Shown: in pieces, positions 24,201-32,691 of the stretch
How positions within the stretch are numbered: the first letter of the stretch is position 1
Layout: the number at the start of each line of letters is the position of its first letter
Assembly: GCA_963663005.2 (NCBI GenBank)
Contig: CAXXHH010000015.1
Span: 62,001 to 126,000 of the forward strand
Direction: 5' to 3'
Origin: CAINVV01 sp963663005
GTDB lineage: Bacteria; Bacteroidota; Bacteroidia; Bacteroidales; Prolixibacteraceae
DNA: 64,000 nucleotides
Notes under the pieces: generated by a model
Seen by the model: only the letters and a program-made list of their open reading frames with translations
Database searches by the model: none
Told to the model about the DNA's origin: nothing
Made by a program: the position numbers and the translations under genes

Positions 24201-24779
24201 AGTTTATCCTGACTTACCGCTTCAATTTTTTGAATCTCATGTGAAGTACGGAAACCATCGAAGAAATTCAGGAAAGGAACACGGGTCTTTAGGGTTGCCA
24301 AATGTGCAACGCCGCTCAAATCCATTGTCTCCTGAACCGATCCCGATGCAAGCATGGCAAAACCAGTCTGACGGCAAGCATACACGTCGCTGTGGTCGCC
24401 AAAGATGGACAATGCATGTCCGGCCAGTGCACGTGCACTAACGTGGGAAAACTGTAGGCAACAGCTCACCGGCAATTTTGTACATATTTGGGATCATCAG
24501 CAGAAGTCCCTGAGAAGCCGTGTAAGTGGTGGTCAGGGTACCGGATTGCAGCGATCCGTGCACCGCACCTGCTGCGCCGCCTTCGCTCTGCATCTCAGTG
24601 ATACGCATTTTTTGTCCCCAGATATTCTTGCGACCATTAGCCGCCCATTCATCCACAACCTCGGCCATCGTGGAAGATGGAGTAATAGGATAAATACAAG
24701 CCACTTCGCTAAACATGTAGCTGATGTAAGAAGCTGCATAATTACCGTCACAGGTGATAAACTTTTTCTCTTTTGTCAT
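21226..24779 (-). CDS. nifJ: Pyruvate:ferredoxin (flavodoxin) oxidoreductase, two apparent frameshifts
   Basis: A single-chain PFOR of about 1183 residues that oxidises pyruvate to acetyl-CoA and CO2 and reduces ferredoxin. The N-terminus is MTKEKKFITCDGNYAASYIS with YPITPSSTMAE. Two [4Fe-4S] motifs (CIQCNQCSYVCP, CTGCGNCADVCP) precede CAGCGETPYIKL and the thiamine-diphosphate segment GGDGWAYDIGYGG. Extra single bases break the frame twice: GGG at 24445-24447, where VFHVSARALAG would be restored by one base less, and CCCC at 24003-24006, where TGREYHPFTYYG would be restored. Everything else is well conserved, so sequencing error is at least as likely as a pseudogene. It indicates anaerobic fermentative metabolism. 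Confidence 0.9.
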
Positions 24780-24842
24780 TTTTTGTCTGTTTTAAACTAA
24801 CTATTTCTTAATTGTTTCCATTTATTAATATTTTGACCCAAA

Positions 24843-24862
24843 GGTTGCATCGCGATGCAACC
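24843..24862. repeat. 20-bp palindrome GGTTGCATCGCGATGCAACC
   Basis: Perfect palindrome 9 bp past the stop of the AAA ATPase, between that gene and the start of the pyruvate oxidoreductase gene. It may terminate the ATPase transcript, though no T-run follows. Confidence 0.6.
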
Positions 24863-24870
24863 CTACGCAT

Positions 24871-26049
24871 TCAATACAAAAATCCGAACAACCAAAGCGG
24901 CACCACATTTCCGTCGCCCACTTCGATCATATCCGCGGCAGCGAAGCAATCGTTCCCTTCTGCAAGAGTGTATTTGCCTCCAATCACGAATTCGTATTTA
25001 TCGTTTACACGGAAATCCAATTGCTTGGATGATTTCACGCTATTCTGGTTACCGACCTGATTGTAAAAGAAGGTGGTTCGCAGATTGCGGTTGTTTATGT
25101 TGTCGGGAGCGATGATGTGAATAAGGTTGGTGTTGTGCAGATAGACGACTTCCGGCTTCTGCAGTTGACCGTTATTTCCGTTCTCGAAAAGAAGGTCTAT
25201 CAGCCGGGCATTTTCAAGGTAGCGCAGGTAGTTGAGTACCGTTGCACGGGAAGTCTCAATCTCGGCGCTTATCTTGCTGACATTAGGCGAGAAGGGCATC
25301 TGAGCGCCAATCAATTGCAATAATTTGCGCAATTTCGGCAGGTATTTCAGCTCTATCTGGTTGAGATAGGTGACATCGATTTCCAATGCAAGGTTTACAT
25401 GCCGCAGCAGACTCTCGCTGTAAAATTCAGGATTCTTGATAAAATACGGGTAATAGCCGCTTTTCAGGTATTCCGGGAAATAGGCCAAAGGACGCACTGT
25501 GCTGATTATATCCTGCACAATCTCCTTATGCCTTACCAGGATATCGTCCAAAGAAAGCTTCTTAAAGTCACTGCCGGTGCGAAAATTTAGAAATTCGCGG
25601 AAAGAGAGTCCCTCAAGATGGTAGATTTTGGCTATATCCCTGAGATCTTCATTCCCGTCGAAGATCCGCAACACGGTGGAACTACTAAATATCAGCTGCA
25701 AGCCAGGCAGCTCCTCATAACATTGGCGCAGTTCGTCCGACCAATCCGGATACTTATGGATCTGATCAAGCACCAGCACCTTACCTCCCCGTTTGTAAAA
25801 TTCGTCCGCGAAAGAGAAAATCCTTCGTTTGGCAAAATAGAAATCGTTGAGATTAACGTAAAGGCAGTCGCGCGAATCACCATATTGCTCTCTTATAAAG
25901 TTGAGCAGAAAGGTGGTTTTGCCTACACCCCGAAATCCCTTTATGCCAATAATCCTGGCATTCCAGTCGATCTCATGATGCAGTCCCCGCACGATTCGTA
26001 CATCGTCGGCATTCACCAAAACCTTATGCGCCTCGAAAAAATATTCCAC
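24871..26049 (-). CDS. AAA-type ATPase with DUF4143-like C-terminus
   Basis: A 392-residue protein. The Walker A loop is IKGFRGVGKTTFLLN (about residues 36-50) and Walker B is KVLVLDQIHKYPDW, with Gln-Ile where many have Glu-Ile. LIFSSSTVLRIF is the sensor region. The C-terminal half has a winged-helix-like segment (ISAEIETSRATVLNYLRYLENARLI split by residues) and VYLHNTNLIHII, as in the DUF4143 ATPases. The biological role of this very common Bacteroidota family is not settled. It lies between the pyruvate oxidoreductase and rho genes and seems monocistronic. Confidence 0.75.
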   Translation of the reverse strand: MEYFFEAHKVLVNADDVRIVRGLHHEIDWNARIIGIKGFRGVGKTTFLLNFIREQYGDSRDCLYVNLNDFYFAKRRIFSFADEFYKRGGKVLVLDQIHKYPDWSDELRQCYEELPGLQLIFSSSTVLRIFDGNEDLRDIAKIYHLEGLSFREFLNFRTGSDFKKLSLDDILVRHKEIVQDIISTVRPLAYFPEYLKSGYYPYFIKNPEFYSESLLRHVNLALEIDVTYLNQIELKYLPKLRKLLQLIGAQMPFSPNVSKISAEIETSRATVLNYLRYLENARLIDLLFENGNNGQLQKPEVVYLHNTNLIHIIAPDNINNRNLRTTFFYNQVGNQNSVKSSKQLDFRVNDKYEFVIGGKYTLAEGNDCFAAADMIEVGDGNVVPLWLFGFLY

Positions 26050-26161
26050 TTTTTGATTTGAATAGTCAACAAAAATAAACAGAAAAACTCAAATAATGTC
26101 ATCCAGAGATTACATTATTTGAGCCTGACTGCTATTTATACTTATTAAAAATAAGTTTTGA

Positions 26162-28033
26162 CTAATTCGAATTCATCGAAATTATGAATTCCTCGTTGGA
26201 ATTGGTCTTGGACATACGGTCTCTCACAAACTCCATTGCTTCGACAGAATTCATGCCGTTCAGGAAGTTGCGCAGAACCCACATTTTATCGAGCATCGCC
26301 TTCTCAAGAAGCAGATCTTCGCGACGGGTACTGGAGGCAAGAATATCGACAGACGGGAATACGCGGCGGTTCGACAGCTTTCGATCCAACTGCAATTCCA
26401 TGTTGCCGGTTCCCTTAAACTCTTCAAAAATAACATCATCCATCTTGGAACCGGTATCGGTCAAAGCCGTGGCCAAAATGGTAAGCGAACCGCCCTCTTC
26501 GATGTTACGGGCTGCTCCAAAGAAGCGCTTCGGCTTGTGCAATGCGTTTGCGTCGACACCTCCGGAAAGAACCTTCCCGGACGCGGGGGCAACAGTATTG
26601 TATGCACGAGCCAAACGGGTGATGGAGTCAAGCAGGATCACCACATCGTGACCACACTCAACCAGCCTCTTGGCTTTCTCGAGTACCATGTTTGCAATCC
26701 TTACGTGACGCTCAGCAGGTTCGTCGAATGTAGAGGAGATGACCTCGGCATTCACGCTGCGGGCCATATCAGTAACCTCTTCAGGACGCTCGTCGATGAG
26801 CAGTATGATCATATAAACCTCCGGATGATTGGCGGCTATGGCGTTTGCTATATCTTTCAGCAACATCGTCTTACCGGTCTTGGGCTGCGCTACAATTAAT
26901 CCACGCTGGCCTTTCCCGATAGGTGCGAACATATCCACAACTCTGGAAGAGATACTGCTTGCTTTTCCGGCTATATTGAATTTCTCATCCGGGAAAAGTG
27001 GCGTAAGATGCTCAAACGGAACCCTGTCGCGGATATACTCCGGACTGCGGCCATTGATCTCAACAACTTTCACCAATGGGAAATATTTTTCGCCTTCTTT
27101 TGGCGGACGGATAATACCATGAACCGTGTCTCCGGTTTTCAGACCAAAAAGCTTGATCTGAGATTGTGACACATATATATCATCAGGGGATGTAAGATAG
27201 TTGTAATCGGAAGAACGCAGAAATCCGTATCCTTCCTGCATGATTTCCAGCACACCTGTCTGATTGATAACGCCCTCAAAATCGTATGCTTTCTCCGCCT
27301 CCTTAATTTCCACAGGCTTCTGCTGGGGTGGTTTCTGATTTGGATTCTGATTCTGCTGAGGATAGGGCTGGTTTTGCTGCTTGGAAGAGAACTCCTTCTT
27401 CTGGAAGTTCTTGATTATCGGAGCTCTTTTCTCTTCCTGTTTCCCCTCCTGAGTTTCCACAACTTCGGATTCAAGTTTGGCGACCACAGAATCGGTCTGC
27501 TCTTCACCCTCTTCAGTAACTGGAGCTACCGCGCTGACCGACAGTATCGCCGATTCACTGCGAAGAACCCTGGGACGGCGTTCCTTATGATTCACGTGCT
27601 CTTTTCTGTGCTTCTCCTCTTTGACCGCCAAGGGAGTTTCCTCGAATGTTAACTCCGCCTGACTCACGGCTGCCGGGGCTGTAAAAAGATCGCTTTCTAC
27701 TACCAGGGAAGCCACATCTTGCGTGTTCAAAGCCTGAGCGGACGGCTCACTAACCTGAGCTTCAGCGGATTTCTTTACGATTTTAATAATCTTTTTCTCT
27801 GTTGGCGGCTTGAATTCCACCTTTGCCTTTGGAATTTTTGGCGCGCCCTTTTCTATGGATGGCGCCTTCTTCTCTGGCGTTTTAATGACAGAATCTCTGA
27901 TCGCTTGTGTATCAAGGATCGTGTAAATAAGGTCTTGTTTTTTAAAAGACTCAACGCGTTTGATATTTAATTCTTTACCAATCTCGCGTAATTCCGGCAA
28001 GAGTTTCTTGCTCAGTTCCAGGATGTCGTACAT
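26162..28033 (-). CDS. rho: Transcription termination factor Rho
   Basis: A 623-residue Rho. The Rho_N domain is at residues 1-45 (MYDILELSKKLLPELREIG). A long low-complexity linker (about 50-265; Lys/Glu-rich, then Gln/Asn/Pro-rich such as QQNQPYPQQNQNPNQ) is typical of Bacteroidota Rho and explains the length. The primary RNA-binding domain has GVLEIMQEGYGFLRSSDYN. The ATPase core has VAQPKTGKTMLLKDI (P-loop near 385), ILLIDERPEEV and the Q/R-loop region RFFGAARNIEEGGSLTI. It is an RNA-dependent hexameric helicase ending untranslated transcripts. A consensus promoter lies about 140 bp upstream, giving a long leader. Confidence 0.95.
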   Translation of the reverse strand: MYDILELSKKLLPELREIGKELNIKRVESFKKQDLIYTILDTQAIRDSVIKTPEKKAPSIEKGAPKIPKAKVEFKPPTEKKIIKIVKKSAEAQVSEPSAQALNTQDVASLVVESDLFTAPAAVSQAELTFEETPLAVKEEKHRKEHVNHKERRPRVLRSESAILSVSAVAPVTEEGEEQTDSVVAKLESEVVETQEGKQEEKRAPIIKNFQKKEFSSKQQNQPYPQQNQNPNQKPPQQKPVEIKEAEKAYDFEGVINQTGVLEIMQEGYGFLRSSDYNYLTSPDDIYVSQSQIKLFGLKTGDTVHGIIRPPKEGEKYFPLVKVVEINGRSPEYIRDRVPFEHLTPLFPDEKFNIAGKASSISSRVVDMFAPIGKGQRGLIVAQPKTGKTMLLKDIANAIAANHPEVYMIILLIDERPEEVTDMARSVNAEVISSTFDEPAERHVRIANMVLEKAKRLVECGHDVVILLDSITRLARAYNTVAPASGKVLSGGVDANALHKPKRFFGAARNIEEGGSLTILATALTDTGSKMDDVIFEEFKGTGNMELQLDRKLSNRRVFPSVDILASSTRREDLLLEKAMLDKMWVLRNFLNGMNSVEAMEFVRDRMSKTNSNEEFIISMNSN

Positions 28034-28664
28034 GATTTTTGTTGATTTGTAACCAAAACAGCTGTTGCAAGGAGCAACGATACAATTAAGATTTTTATGC
28101 TATAATAAATGACTTAGGAAAAAATAACAGGGATATTTTGAAGATTTTGTGCCAGATTGCTCATCTAAATCTGAGACAAATGTAGTGTTTTGATTTTAAT
28201 ACACAAAAAATGCAGCTGATTTTAATGTTTTTTAAGATGTCGGGACGGAAAAAGGAAAAAAAACGACTTTTTACCCGCGATTTCAGGCTCAGTTTCAACT
28301 GAAAACTGACACTTATTGATAAATAGCAGCACGAATCTGAAACTATTTTGCCTCATTTTGAAAATATTTTCACACTATTTCGTTCAAATTACTGAAATTT
28401 TATAAAACATAAAAAATCGCGGTTTTACAGAATTTCGTCTTTCGGCTATTTTTTTGCTTAACAGAATATTTTCTTTTCGCATTTCCATCGCTCTTTAATC
28501 AAACGAATACTACTGATAATCAGAGCGAAAAACTACTCTTCTCATTTCTGATCCTCCCTTTTTTAGCTTAATATTGTTATAATCTCAGGCATATAATCAG
28601 ACCGTTTTGAGATTACATGAATTGTGCTTCTTCATTTATTCCTTCCCTAAAAAACTGAAAATTT
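28034..28664. other. Divergent intergenic region rho-sigma factor
   Basis: About 630 AT-rich bases without a gene. It contains the rho promoter and leader. For the sigma-factor gene no exact TAnnTTTG box was found. Several T-rich and A-rich runs give it the look of a regulatory region. Confidence 0.5.
28177..28207 (-). promoter_or_regulatory. Consensus promoter of rho (TTTG-N19-TACATTTG)
   Basis: On the minus strand, TTTG (28207-28204) is followed after 19 nt by TACATTTG (28184-28177), an exact Bacteroidota -33/-7 promoter. Transcription would begin near 28170, leaving a leader of about 137 nt before the rho ATG. Confidence 0.7.
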
Positions 28665-29534
28665 ATGAAACAGCTCAGAATTATCAAACAAATTACCAAC
28701 AGAGAAGTTCCCTCGTTGGACAAATATCTCCTCGAAATCGGGAAGATACGATTACTCAGCAGTGACGAAGAAATATTGTTGTCACAACAAATTAGACTAG
28801 GCAGTCAGCTGGCCCTGGAAACACTTGTCAACTCCAACCTGCGGTTTGTAATTTCGGTGGCCAAGCAGTACCAAAACCAGGGGCTCCCCCTTTCGGATCT
28901 TATCGAAGAGGGAAATCTGGGTTTGATATCGGCGGCAAAGCGATTCGACTCGACAAAAGGATTCAAATTTATTTCGTATGCCGTATGGTGGATCAGGCAA
29001 TCGATCCTTCAATCGTTGGCGGATCATGCCCGATTGGTGAAATTACCGCAGAACAAGGTGGACTCTATCAGTAAGATCAACCGGACATTTACACGCCTGG
29101 AGCAAGAGTTTCAGCGGGAGCCAAGCGACGAAGAGATCGCAGATTTACTCAATGTCAATATCGCGCTTGTCGTTCAATCGATACAGTCCTCCGGATTTCA
29201 CCTTTCCCTCGACGCCCCGCTTTTTGATGACGAGGAAAATGAGAATAGTCAGTACGATATGTTTGCGAATGAGTTTACCCCCGGTCCGGACAATGGACTA
29301 ATGAATTCGTCGCTTCAAATTGAGGTCAATCGGCTGCTAAATAAACTGGATTGCCGGGAAGCCGAGATTCTCACGTCGATGTACGGTTTGAACGGTCGGC
29401 CAGCCCAAGCGCTCGATGACATCAGTCTCGCCTTTGGTTTGACCAGAGAACGGGTAAGACAGATAAGAGACAACAGCATCCGAAAAATAAGGAGCATGCC
29501 ATTTCTGACAAATTTGAGGCCCTTCCTTGGGTGA
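28665..29534 (+). CDS. rpoD: Primary RNA polymerase sigma factor (RpoD/SigA, short Bacteroidota form)
   Basis: A 289-residue sigma-70. MKQLRIIKQITNREVPSLDKYLLEIGKI is the shortened region 1.2, with no acidic region 1.1. Region 2 has LSDLIEEGNLGLISAAKRFD and KFISYAVWWIRQSI (-7 recognition and melting). Region 3 has LPQNKVDSISKINRTF. Region 4 has LNGRPAQALDDISLAFGLTRERVRQIRD, which contacts the -33 element. The short length is normal for this phylum, whose promoters are TTTG/TAnnTTTG, as seen at several genes in this window. Confidence 0.92.
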   Translation: MKQLRIIKQITNREVPSLDKYLLEIGKIRLLSSDEEILLSQQIRLGSQLALETLVNSNLRFVISVAKQYQNQGLPLSDLIEEGNLGLISAAKRFDSTKGFKFISYAVWWIRQSILQSLADHARLVKLPQNKVDSISKINRTFTRLEQEFQREPSDEEIADLLNVNIALVVQSIQSSGFHLSLDAPLFDDEENENSQYDMFANEFTPGPDNGLMNSSLQIEVNRLLNKLDCREAEILTSMYGLNGRPAQALDDISLAFGLTRERVRQIRDNSIRKIRSMPFLTNLRPFLG

Positions 29535-29550
29535 CATCTGAACTAAATAG

Positions 29551-29580
29551 GGTATATTTGTTTCAACAAACAAATATACC
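29551..29580. repeat. Hairpin made of two opposed TATATTTG boxes
   Basis: GGTATATTTGTTT (29551-29563) and its complement (29568-29580) with a 4-nt loop, lying between the sigma-factor stop and rpe. Each arm contains TATATTTG, an exact -7 box, one on each strand. It may end the rpoD transcript and also start rpe transcription (5 bp after the hairpin). Confidence 0.55.
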
Positions 29581-29585
29581 CTGTC

Positions 29586-30236
29586 GTGAAGCGATTGATT
29601 GCACCATCACTGTTAGCTGCTAACTTTCTGCAGCTTGGAGACGAGATACAAATGATTAACCAGAGTTCGGCCGACTGGATCCACTGCGATATTATGGACG
29701 GCAATTTCGTTCCGAATATCTCCTTCGGACTGCCTGTTGTCGAGCAGATAAAAAAAGTGGCGACGAAGCCTTTGGATGTTCACCTGATGATCGCCGATCC
29801 CGACAGGTACCTCGAACGCTTTAAAAATGCCGGAGCCGACATTCTTACGGTGCATTACGAAACCTGTCCGCATCTTCACCGCACCATCGGCGCCATCCGT
29901 GAGCTTGGCATGAAAGCAGGCGTTGCCATCAATCCGCACACCCCCGTACAAATGTTGATCGATATCATGCACGATCTGGATTTGATTTTGTTGATGACGG
30001 TAAATCCGGGCTTCGGAGGACAAAAATTCATACCGGGCAGCTACAAAAGACTTGTCACCTTGCGCCAGATGGTGAACACCCTGGCGCCGAACGCGATGAT
30101 CGAAGTAGATGGCGGCGTTAATCTGGATACTGGCCGACAGCTCTTCCTCGCCGGAGCCGATGTGCTCGTCGCTGGAAATTACATTTTCTCTTCTTCAGAC
30201 CCTAAGGCTACGATCGAAGGGTTGAAGAACTGTTGA
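29586..30236 (+). CDS. rpe: Ribulose-phosphate 3-epimerase
   Basis: A 216-residue TIM-barrel enzyme of the pentose phosphate pathway. Family signatures are visible: APSLLAANFLQLGDEI, HCDIMDGNFVPNISFG with the metal His and Asp, LDVHLMIADPDRY, LMTVNPGFGGQKF and IEVDGGVNLDTG. The start is GTG at 29586, directly after the TATATTTG hairpin, so the mRNA leader must be short. It is separated from the tmRNA gene by a long inverted microrepeat. Confidence 0.93.
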   Translation: MKRLIAPSLLAANFLQLGDEIQMINQSSADWIHCDIMDGNFVPNISFGLPVVEQIKKVATKPLDVHLMIADPDRYLERFKNAGADILTVHYETCPHLHRTIGAIRELGMKAGVAINPHTPVQMLIDIMHDLDLILLMTVNPGFGGQKFIPGSYKRLVTLRQMVNTLAPNAMIEVDGGVNLDTGRQLFLAGADVLVAGNYIFSSSDPKATIEGLKNC

Positions 30237-30240
30237 CCAA

Positions 30241-30364
30241 AGTACTTAGAATACTTAGAGTTCGGAGTACTTAAAGTGAATGAACTCCCGGGAGCTTAAC
30301 CAAAAAATGACCAAAACAATCTTATAACTCCAGGTACTCCAAACTCTAAGTACTTTAAGTACTC
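30241..30364. repeat. Long inverted repeat of AGTACTTAGAGT units between rpe and ssrA
   Basis: Left arm 30241-30274 and right arm 30332-30364 are imperfect complements built of AGTACTTA(A/G)AGTACTTAGAG-like units around a loop of about 57 nt. The architecture matches the other microrepeat hairpins, but the unit is different. Confidence 0.75.
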
Positions 30365-30385
30365 TTCTTTTCCAATTATTTATCG

Positions 30386-30393
30386 TACCTTTG
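30386..30393 (+). promoter_or_regulatory. -7 box TACCTTTG of ssrA
   Basis: Exact TAnnTTTG ending 10 nt before the tmRNA 5' end. Confidence 0.7.
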
Positions 30394-30403
30394 CATCCCC
30401 ATT

Positions 30404-30795
30404 GGGGCTGACCGGTTTTGACAGCGGGCAGAAGAGGTATGTAAGCATGCCGGGCATTGAGTTTTGGCCCGTAAATCTTAAGGCTCAAACAATTAGTTGG
30501 CGCAGATAACTACGCTCTTGCCGCTTAATCGACGTAACGTTGATCAGCTAATCCGGTATTAGATACTGGAGCGAGACATCTCCCGGGTGCCATGTCCTGA
30601 AGCGGCCCGAAATTGAGGTGCAGATAAATCGGGAATAGTCAGAGGCTTACTCCGCGTCTCTGATAAAATAACTGGAGTTAAGGTGACAGTCGGTGGCTCT
30701 TAGCCAGCCGTCATTCGAAAACCAAGTAAGAGCTAAGCATGGAGAAAGCGTATTGCTTCCTCGTTTGGACGCGGGTTCGACTCCCGCCAGCTCCA
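30404..30795 (+). ncRNA. ssrA: tmRNA (tag GADNYALAA)
   Basis: A one-piece transfer-messenger RNA of 392 nt that rescues stalled ribosomes. The 5' end GGGGCTGACC pairs with 3' CAGCTCC to close the acceptor stem. The T-arm reads GCGGGTTCGACTCCCGC. The tag frame GGC GCA GAT AAC TAC GCT CTT GCC GCT TAA at 30499-30528 encodes GADNYALAA, a typical Bacteroidota degradation tag. The 3' CCA is not encoded (the gene continues ACATAA), so it must be added by tRNA nucleotidyltransferase. It is flanked by a -7 box and a strong terminator. Confidence 0.95.
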
Positions 30796-30829
30796 CATAA
30801 ATAATTGACAGTTATCGTGTTACTGAAAA

Positions 30830-30874
30830 TGCACCAACTTGTATTCGTTTGAATATAAGTTGGTGCATTTTTTA
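30830..30874 (+). terminator. Intrinsic terminator after ssrA
   Basis: Long stem TGCACCAACTT(G)TATTC paired with GAATATAAGTTGGTGCA around a GTTT loop, followed by TTTTTTA. It is well formed for the plus strand and also usable by the converging Fic gene. Confidence 0.85.
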
Positions 30875-30905
30875 TGTTTTGACATGGAAAACATCAGATT
30901 ACAAC

Positions 30906-32444
30906 TTAGTTCCCTTTGAAAATATCCAAATAAATTTTCTCAATTTCTTTGACTTCTTTGTCATTTAGCTTAGCGAATTCTTTGTTTCTGGCTCTGTTGG
31001 ATAAAGACCCATTGTTTTGCTCAAGGAACCGAACCAACGTTGAGACTAAATTATCTGGCATTTCGAACTGGTTATCAATGAATCTCTTAAATTCATCGTA
31101 CTTGATGATGTAGCTGACCTCTTCCGGAATAATCCGTTCCGTAGTATCCAGAACACAGTCAAAGAGAAATTCCGCTTGTTTGGTTGCGTCAAAATAACGG
31201 TAGTAGTCAAGGGTGTCATTAAGAACTGTCACGTTGTGGTCAGGAGTTACTTCCCACTCAATCAAGTCCAATATAGGATGAGAGTAATCTTCCAGAACAA
31301 TTCTGTAATCGTCAATATGATCCAGTATCGAAGCAGAGATTGGGAAAATGACTCCCTGTTGGGTAAATTTCATTTTCGACAAAATGTGATGGATCAAATA
31401 ACGGTGAAGTCGACCGTTTCCGTCATAAAATGGATGAATAAAAACGAATCCAAATGCTATTATGGCTGCTGTTAAAACCGGATCAAATTTTTCGTTTTCG
31501 AGTAGCTCGTAAGTTTGGATCATTCCATCCATGAGAACGTCCAGATCCTGTGATTTGGCCGAGATATGATCCGGTATCAGATCACCTGTTGTTCTATCCC
31601 TATCGCCTACATAGCCGCCCTCCTTGCGGAATCCCATTTTGGTAAATCGCTTGCTTTCGATGATGACCTGTTGAAGTCTTAAGAGTTCTTCCCTGGTTAA
31701 TGCGTTTTTGCCGGCTTCACCAATTGCCTTGCCCCATCGAAGGGCACGGTTGGGTCCTGGATCTTCTCCCTCAATGGTAAAAGATGCCTTTGAGTCTTTT
31801 AGCAGCAGAAAGGATGCTGCCCGTTGCATAACATCCTTGTGAATGCTATTGATATAGGTAATTCTTTGTTCCCTGGATTCTGATGAAATGTACGCATCAA
31901 GTTTAGCGGTCCGGTAAACCAGTGGACAAAATTCAGGTGTCCCAGGCAAATTATTGAGGATCCGGTGACGGGAGGATCGTTTTCCCTCAACGGCAAACTG
32001 GATATCTTCATCGATAAGCGGTACGAAATTGCCACGGTTCAAATCCGGGATATCCAGTTGTGTTTTGAACAGCCATTCATAGATAAACCAGATTCTGCGG
32101 CCGTACTGACTAAGTGGTTCCAATTGCACAAGGTCTTTGATTTCATTCTTGTCGATTACATCAAACAGCTTCTTCAACACGAGAAGATTGACTCCCTCAT
32201 ATTTCAAGGCAAAAACCAAATGCTTGAAGAGTGTTTCACCCGGCTGGTGCCTGGGAGTTAAGACCTGCCATTCCACGGTTTTGTACTGCCTCTTCTTGTA
32301 ACTAATTAGCGCCAGCTTATTTGGGATAGTTACCTTGAGATCATAGTGTGCGATTATCGCTCCATAACCAACAAGGTACCCCTCTTCCGGTGCCACTCTT
32401 CCGTGAAAAACGGTTATTCTCTGTGAAATTGAGTTATTATTCAT
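30906..32444 (-). CDS. Fic-domain protein (probable AMP-transferase) with self-inhibitory motif
   Basis: A 512-residue Fic protein. The catalytic motif is FIHPFYDGNGRLHR with His337. SFTIEGE at 221-227 fits the inhibitory-helix motif [S/T]xxxE[G/N], placed N-terminal to the Fic core as in class II Fic proteins, with Glu225 predicted to block ATP binding. The region before it (1-200) resembles the extended N-terminal domains of large Fic proteins. The C-terminal part (about 430-512) is helical and may be a winged helix. Such proteins usually AMPylate bacterial targets. Four GTGAA motifs and a TATATTTG box lie just upstream, suggesting control at its own promoter. Confidence 0.85.
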   Translation of the reverse strand: MNNNSISQRITVFHGRVAPEEGYLVGYGAIIAHYDLKVTIPNKLALISYKKRQYKTVEWQVLTPRHQPGETLFKHLVFALKYEGVNLLVLKKLFDVIDKNEIKDLVQLEPLSQYGRRIWFIYEWLFKTQLDIPDLNRGNFVPLIDEDIQFAVEGKRSSRHRILNNLPGTPEFCPLVYRTAKLDAYISSESREQRITYINSIHKDVMQRAASFLLLKDSKASFTIEGEDPGPNRALRWGKAIGEAGKNALTREELLRLQQVIIESKRFTKMGFRKEGGYVGDRDRTTGDLIPDHISAKSQDLDVLMDGMIQTYELLENEKFDPVLTAAIIAFGFVFIHPFYDGNGRLHRYLIHHILSKMKFTQQGVIFPISASILDHIDDYRIVLEDYSHPILDLIEWEVTPDHNVTVLNDTLDYYRYFDATKQAEFLFDCVLDTTERIIPEEVSYIIKYDEFKRFIDNQFEMPDNLVSTLVRFLEQNNGSLSNRARNKEFAKLNDKEVKEIEKIYLDIFKGN

Positions 32445-32452
32445 TTGTTATG

Positions 32453-32531
32453 GTGAATTACACTTAGCAAATATAGGTGAAAAACAATTACAAATAGTGA
32501 ATAATAATTATTTATTGATATTACAAGTGAA
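32453..32531 (-). promoter_or_regulatory. Fic gene promoter region with repeated GTGAA motifs
   Basis: The minus strand has TATATTTG (32475-32468), an exact -7 box, 24 bp before the Fic ATG. On the plus strand GTGAA occurs at 32453, 32477, 32497 and 32527. The first two copies head similar units (GTGAA..AC..TT..CAAATA), which could be repressor sites. Confidence 0.45.
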
Positions 32532-32622
32532 ATACAGTGTGTAATTTAGGGAACTTTTACGATGCAAATGGAAGCAATCTGCTAACCATAAGGCTCGACT
32601 TACGTAAGCTCAACTACTTGAA

Positions 32623-32668
32623 AAAAATAGGGTGCCTGAAAAATTTTACTTTCAGACACCCTATTTTT
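32623..32668. terminator. Bidirectional terminator after the M16 protease gene
   Basis: 19-nt arms (AAAAATAGGGTGCCTGAAA and its complement with one mismatch), with A-run on one side and T-run on the other, 24 bp past the protease stop. It would work on both strands. Confidence 0.85.
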
Positions 32669-32691
32669 ACATCACTCAGAGAATCTCTGAG

